A DNA stretch of 64,000 nt from Mesodorylaimus sp. YZB2_4. Its lineage: Eukaryota > Nematoda > Enoplea > Dorylaimida > Dorylaimidae. The DNA lies in NCBI GenBank assembly GCA_030248295.1, contig JASANH010000534.1, forward strand, positions 62,001 through 126,000. The letters are read 5' to 3'. Of the stretch, positions 58,718 through 64,000 are shown one piece after another (position 1 is the first letter of the stretch; each line of letters starts with the position of its first letter). A program made the position numbers and the translations under genes. Under the pieces are notes generated by a model that was not told the origin of the DNA, did no database searches, and worked only from the letters and a program-made list of their open reading frames with translations.

Positions 58718-60190
58718 TTATTTGGCCACTTTTTCATTGCCGTGTGAGCCTTGCATTGGATCGCAGTGAAGCAGTCGCACGATCGACGGGTCGGCTTTGG
58801 CACCTTCGATGAATTCTTCCATCGACAATCGCCCGTCCTCGTTCTTGTCCATTTGCCGAAAGATCTTTTCTGTCCGTTTTTCAGGTGTCGCTTCGTCCTC
58901 TGGCATTTTCATTACACTGCCGACCATTTTATAGATGGCCTGAAGCGAAAAAAACAGTGCAAATGATGGAGTGGACCAGAGCGCAAATATCGTAAGCCCT
59001 AGATTCCTTGCGTTAGGCGGGTTGCGCGACGAGCAAGCACCCCGTTGATTGGATGTCTTATTTCCAAGCCGAAGTGGCATAGCAATTTATTCTTGACATG
59101 TCCCACCTGAAACTCATACGTGTGTCCCAGTCGCAAGACGTGCTCGAGCACTGACGAAGAGAAGGTATGTCAATAATCGAGCACTTGAGCTGGCAGCGGT
59201 AACTAGCTGCTGCTAGCCGCTGTGTTTCTACTTAGGCAGCTAAAGACGAGTTACTCGTCGCCAAGCTGAGAAATTCCTTCTTCAGGGCATCTTCATGGAC
59301 CTTGTAGACATCCACCTAGAACGTCATTCCTTCTCCCCCTTCTGGCGACATAACGAGTTCTCACGTCCCCAGCGAGACCCAGTCTAATCAAAAGCTGACC
59401 TACCGTAACAATTTCGAGCATTTCCGACTGCGATATGAATCCATCGCCATCCAGATCATACACTATAACACGACAATAATCGTGCCAATGTTTCAAAAAG
59501 ATGAATGAAACAGAGTAACTTACTGCTGAAAGCCCATCGAAGCTTTTGCTCTAATTTTCCTCGCGATGTGATGCTTAGAGCGCATAAAAACTCTAAAATG
59601 AATGAAAGCCATTCGATGAATGACCGAGAGGGCATGTATTAGGCTTACCCCTGAAATCGATCGTGTAATCGTTATTCTTATCGAAAGTTCGGAAGACTGA
59701 AAAGAAATGTTAGATTTAAGCTTTTTTGTGTAGGAGGATAATTTAGCCTGTCTTTAGCAACCACACGGAGCCAATTTGCATAATGAGGTCACTAAACCTG
59801 GGATACAATAGACTTACCATGCTCCGCAAATCGAGATGCATCTCCTGCAAAACATACTTTTCAAGTCAATTACACAAACGAAAAGTAAACTTCAGAACTT
59901 ACCGTATGGGAAAAAATTACTATAGATCCTAAAAATCGATGAAAAAATCAATACTTGCAAAAGCTTGCGTTAGAAAGATCTCTTACTTCTTGAATTCTTC
60001 CAAAGTTAAATGTCCAGAAGGGCAGTCCTTGAGAAATCCTTTATACCATTCCTAAAAAGAAAAAAGCATAAAATTACGCACAGACTCCGGAATCAAGAAT
60101 TCTTACATGAATTTCCTGCTCCGTAAACTCCGTATTTTGACGCAAATCTTCGATTACTTCTGGCCGTAATTTACTTCCTTTTTGTCCCAT
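58718..60190 (-). CDS. NCALD: Neurocalcin/hippocalcin-like neuronal calcium sensor
   Basis: This is a small N-myristoylated EF-hand Ca2+ switch protein of neurons. Small exons give [162 protein letters not shown] and [10 protein letters not shown]. The MGxxxS start is a myristoylation site. EF1 is degenerate (DCPSG) as in the family. EF2 has Tyr where the loop's sixth-position Gly is expected ([12 protein letters not shown]); EF3 and EF4 are canonical. The C-terminus ([10 protein letters not shown]) is longer than in vertebrates. The 3' end faces that of RAE1, 286 bp away. Confidence 0.92.
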
Positions 60191-62340
60191 TTTGTCACGA
60201 AAAATATCTTAATTTTAATAAAATCTAAAGGCGGAAATAAGTTTATAAAAACATCATTTGATCAGAGGGGGGCAGTGGGACAAACGGGCGCTGCAGGCAG
60301 ACTACGACGCCGATACTCCGGCCCGCGAGGATGCGCGCTAGTTTGATTTGGCACGGCCAAGAAAAGTACACATAAAATGGAATAAGACAATGGAACCGGA
60401 TCTGCTTCACACCCATTCTCCAGGTGTAGTCAACAACCACCACGTCGATGGGAGGTGTGATTAGGAAGGGACAATTCATCGCCTTCCATTAAACCTATTC
60501 GTTCATCTCAACGACCGGAATCGATGTGATAATTGGTCTAAAGGGGACGCGCTTGACGCACTTTATCAACCTCACACTCGTATCATAAAAGTAAACACTC
60601 CTACGCAACAGTCCCCGATCGATGTCTGGCTGTATGAGTCACGAGAACAGGAAAGGAAACAAGCCCCCGGTGACAGTTGGGTGTGTGCATGCCACGCCCT
60701 GCCATGTTATAGAATCTAGGTGTGTCTCACCTCACCTCACGTTTCCTCTTTCCAACCATTTCACATTTTCTGACGCACAAAAAGTAAGAAAAACAAAAAC
60801 GCATTGCCGCTCGTTGCGCATGGACGACGAGGCCGGCGAACTGGAGCTAATACTCTCGATGCACACCTGAACATGCCCCCGTGCCCATCCTAAACGCAAA
60901 CTATTCGCATCCCCTGAGCAAATAGAAAATTGAATTCGTATTTTTCGTCGTGCTCATGAATCGTTCGACTCGTCCCAAGACAAAGGCGGTGCCGTCATGA
61001 GCGCAGATGGCAATGAAGTATTTGCAGCTTGCTCATTGCCTTTTCGCTCTCCCAGCGGCCCCGCAGCCGAGGCTAGTAATAACGGGACACAGTGTCTGTT
61101 CTACAAAGCCCGTAATCAATGTCGGCCACACATCGCCATATTTACGCCACGTAAACAGCGTACACGTAGTCGGTAATTATAATCGTGCATTGACCATGAG
61201 CAACACGAATCGGAAACTAAGATTGCTCCTCCACCAAGCAAGAACACGATTGCTGTCATCACCAGATCTCTCCTAGCCATAGCTGTCACCCCAATCAACA
61301 TAAGCGCCTACTTTTCAAATAAAATATGCCACCATCCGACAAAAACACGCGACCAAATGTCCACGTTCGTTAGCATACACGCATCGCCTCGGAAGGAATG
61401 TACATGCATGAAGGAGGAACGCCTAACATGGAATGTGCTCCTTCTTCGCTGGGAAGAAGTCACGCGACTACTCAAATCGTAGACTAGCATTCTGACTTCT
61501 CCTGAATTAGTACAATCAAATTTAGCAGACCACGTCCTAGACATCTAACGGCTCCACAAAAATATACCTTACGACTCGGGGCCACCGGATATCAAGCCAC
61601 GACTGTATACGCGCTTATCAACGAGGTACATTCCAAATGCGCGTTTGTTCGACACAAAGAAAACGTAACTGTCGAAAAAATGAAACCACTTTAGCGCCAC
61701 GATTGATGCACTGCAAAAGAAACACGTCCACTCGAACTCACTGCAAGCCTGCACCGTTCAACGCTACTCCAACATGCACATATGGCCAAGGTATGTGGGA
61801 CACGAATATACATAACACGCTTACACGCACGGAATGCATTGCATATGCTATGGTTTGGTTTGCGCATATACCGTGTCTGTGTACAGGAACGCCTAAAAGC
61901 CAATAAAAGTAAAACCTAACGCTTTCCAATGAACCCAATCGAAACCGAATGCGGCCAGTCCTAAACATGCCAAGCTCACCATGACTGAAGCTAGAGAGCT
62001 CGTGCGTAATCTTTCCCAAACGAGGATCGATGTCACCAGCCAACGTGCAATTGAATCATGCGAGAAAGGACTCGAATTTTCCAAGAAACCGGCTGCGTCT
62101 TTAGAATTGGCCAAAAAGGGGAGAAATTGTTGTGGATGAGTAATGAGAAATTGGCGATGTGGCTGTAACTAGCAAGGCTGGCTTCTAAGTGTGGGAAGCC
62201 TGGGATCGAATACGGTGGCCGCTCATATATGGATTACGTACAAATTAGTGTATAGGCTAATCATAACTGTAATGCTAGCAGCAAATAGCTGAACACGGCG
62301 AACGGGCCGAGAAGAGGTCGTCGACTCGGCGACGTAAATA
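60191..62340. other. Intergenic region between the two calcium-sensor genes
   Basis: These 2.15 kb hold the upstream region of neurocalcin and the 3' flank of the second sensor. Many short frames are open on both strands, but none has recognisable protein features or splice structure. I saw no RNA gene, terminal inverted repeat or SINE head. Confidence 0.4.
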
Positions 62341-63332
62341 TTACTTTTTCACTTCGTTCGTCAATATTTGAAAGAGTTCCTTATCCGCTAGACACCCATC
62401 GACGAACTCTTTTAATGTCAATTGCTTGTCGTTGTTGGTATCCATTTTTTCAAAGATCATCTTTGCGCGCCGTCGGGGAGAGTCCTCCGCCGATCGAGTC
62501 ACCTCCGGGCCGAGCATTTCGTAGATTGCCTGAAAAGCCGGGTGGTGCCAGTGTCCTCTCGTCGGCTCGTCCCACCCGCTTACTTCTATGATCTTTATCA
62601 TCTCCCTCTCGTCTATGGTTCCGTTTCCGTCGATATCGTACATACGGAAGGCCCACTCCAACTTCTTTTCGGGAGTGCCGCTAGACGTCACGTTGATAGC
62701 TAGCAGGAATTCCTTGAAATCGATAAACCCGGAGTTGTCCGTATCAAATGTGCGAAACACTGTAAAAGGCTCGATTCGAGAGGCAATTTTCAATCTAATT
62801 ATTATTCCAAACCCAGCTCTTACCATGTTCGCAGAAGCCTTCAGCAGCGCCGGACGGAAAGAAATCCTTGTAAACTTTGATAAACTGATCTTTCGTCAGA
62901 TGACCCTTCGGGCAGTCTTGCTAAAAGCAAAATAAGATCTCTTAGAAATGCTCACAAAAAGTCGCTAATGACTGGGAAAAAAGAGGATAGCATTGACGAC
63001 TAAGAGCTCTCCCGATGTCTTATTGTGGTCAGGGAATCTTGCACTGATCAATTAGCGCTCTCCCGATCTCGGACTAATCAAAGTGGATTACGTGCGCGGC
63101 AGCTAATCACCTCCTCGGCCGCCCACTGCTAACTGCCTCGCTGTCCGACAATGAGCTTAACGACTCCTCATCAGTTTATCCGAGAATGGGATTAGAGTAA
63201 GACTGCAAAGACGGGGCTTACCACGAATCCTTTGTACCACTCCTTGATTTGCTCTTCGGTAAAATTGGTATTCTTTTTTAGAAATTCCAAATCTTCTTTA
63301 GATAATTTCGGTTTGCTGCTTTTCAATCCCAT
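62341..63332 (-). CDS. Second neuronal calcium sensor (recoverin family)
   Basis: This is an EF-hand protein of the NCS/recoverin family in tandem with neurocalcin. Exon 1 (63222-63332) gives [20 protein letters not shown] and [47 protein letters not shown] and [20 protein letters not shown] follow. Then come [39 protein letters not shown] and [20 protein letters not shown]. It ends [20 protein letters not shown] and [12 protein letters not shown] at the stop 62341-62343. The MGxxxS myristoylation context is kept. EF1 is degenerate (CPKG), EF2 and EF3 are canonical, and EF4 has Lys at the loop Gly position ([12 protein letters not shown]). The [21 protein letters not shown] stretch sets it apart from neurocalcin and frequenin. 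I cannot fix its subfamily. Confidence 0.88.
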
Positions 63333-64000
63333 TTTCTCGACTGCTAATCCGCGACGAAGCGACGCACTCTCCTAACACTCGACCTCGGCGCCGCTGTTTC
63401 TGTCCTCCCCGACGAGTGATGGATGGCTAAACGGCTTTTTAGATTGATTCGGCGTTCGCAGAAACGATCTCGGCTGCTGGCTAGTCAAGACCAAAACGGG
63501 CACCCGTGTTAGCAAGCATTTACGCTTATACGCCTATCGGGCAGACGCGATATCTACCAGGGTGATTACAGCTAGTTGAAAAAGGCGAAAATAGCTCATT
63601 TATTCGCCGCTTCACCAGACAACAGGCCATAATCTAGGCGCACCTGCTCGATCGGAATCGGTCTGAAAAACGTAGTTTGGCCGAGTCCCTTGGTTAAACA
63701 TTCCTCCTCCACGAACCTATCAAGCATGGCGTGTCGGCAGAGTCAGCGGGGCGGGCCGGTTTGAAGCGCCGACACAGTAAGCCGGCCGAGGCTGCCCTTT
63801 GGCTGTGGATCACTGTAATGGGCCCGATCCGGCTGATTAAACAGCGCCAGTCCATCTATAGAAGTGGGCCAGGGGCGTCGTGCCCACTTTCCCCCTCTTT
63901 GTGCCCTTTGTACACAGAACTTGATACACAGCCCCGAGATCTCGGCACGGTCGGGCATACTCGAAACGGAAATGCGCATAAATTCACAAAACGGGCGCGC
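63333..64000. promoter_or_regulatory. Upstream region of the second calcium-sensor gene
   Basis: Flanking sequence up to the window edge, presumably promoter and 5' UTR of the sensor. No further exon, RNA gene or repeat was recognised. Confidence 0.3.

Noticed and set aside
60243-62114. Short open frames of 60-100 codons between the calcium sensors
   Set aside because: No splice structure, domain, or compositional bias typical of coding sequence was visible on either strand.

Overview
The window is nuclear DNA of a gene-dense animal, most likely an invertebrate. Genes lie on both strands and are built of many exons. Most introns are about 45-70 bp, start with GTAAG or GTGAG and end with TTTTAG or TTTCAG. 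A minority of introns are 0.4-2.7 kb, and these hold nearly all the mobile DNA. The gene set (DCLK, PAICS, KSR, SENP, RIF1, ZZEF1, RAE1, neurocalcin, a RETREG-type ER-phagy receptor) is typical of Bilateria. I cannot name a species or phylum; the intron style would suit an ecdysozoan, but that is a guess. Coding calls come from conceptual splicing by eye and recognition of conserved family residues, with no database search.

Layout. 1-2002 (+): 3' half of a doublecortin-like kinase. 2128-11619: three minus-strand genes packed head to tail: PAICS (2128-4124), a mitochondrial ornithine carrier (4525-7484) and a SUMO protease (7702-11619). 12202-15515 (+): a RETREG/FAM134-like ER-phagy receptor with a remarkable insert of W-I-P-P repeats. 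16191-21292 (+): KSR. 21918-23849 (-): an RBM12-like RNA-binding protein. 24155-27198 (-): a BACURD-type KCTD adaptor. 27791-30073 (+): a small single-pass membrane protein of unknown function. 30074-32291: repeat-rich intergenic DNA. 32292-33644 (-): ADP/ATP carrier. 34181-38300 (+): RIF1. 38494-41749 (-): carnitine octanoyltransferase. 41913-50740 (-): ZZEF1. 51530-58431 (+): mRNA export factor RAE1, whose introns have collected at least three DNA transposons. 58718-60190 and 62341-63332 (both -): neurocalcin and a second neuronal calcium sensor.

The genes do not form a pathway; they are housekeeping and signalling genes that happen to be neighbours. Several pairs are head to head (SENP/RETREG, KCTD/membrane protein, ADP/ATP carrier/RIF1, ZZEF1/RAE1), with 0.5-0.8 kb between start codons that probably hold both promoters. 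Several others converge with about 125-625 bp between stop codons.

The most unusual items are these: the 46-residue WIPP repeat array in the RETREG-like protein; a hAT-type element with a perfect 8-bp target duplication and GGGTAY arrays in a RAE1 intron; a decayed Merlin-like (ISXO2-type transposase) element in another RAE1 intron; a sequence in a ZZEF1 intron that resembles the 3' end of bacterial tmRNA; and a 43-bp-arm hairpin at 31842-31956.
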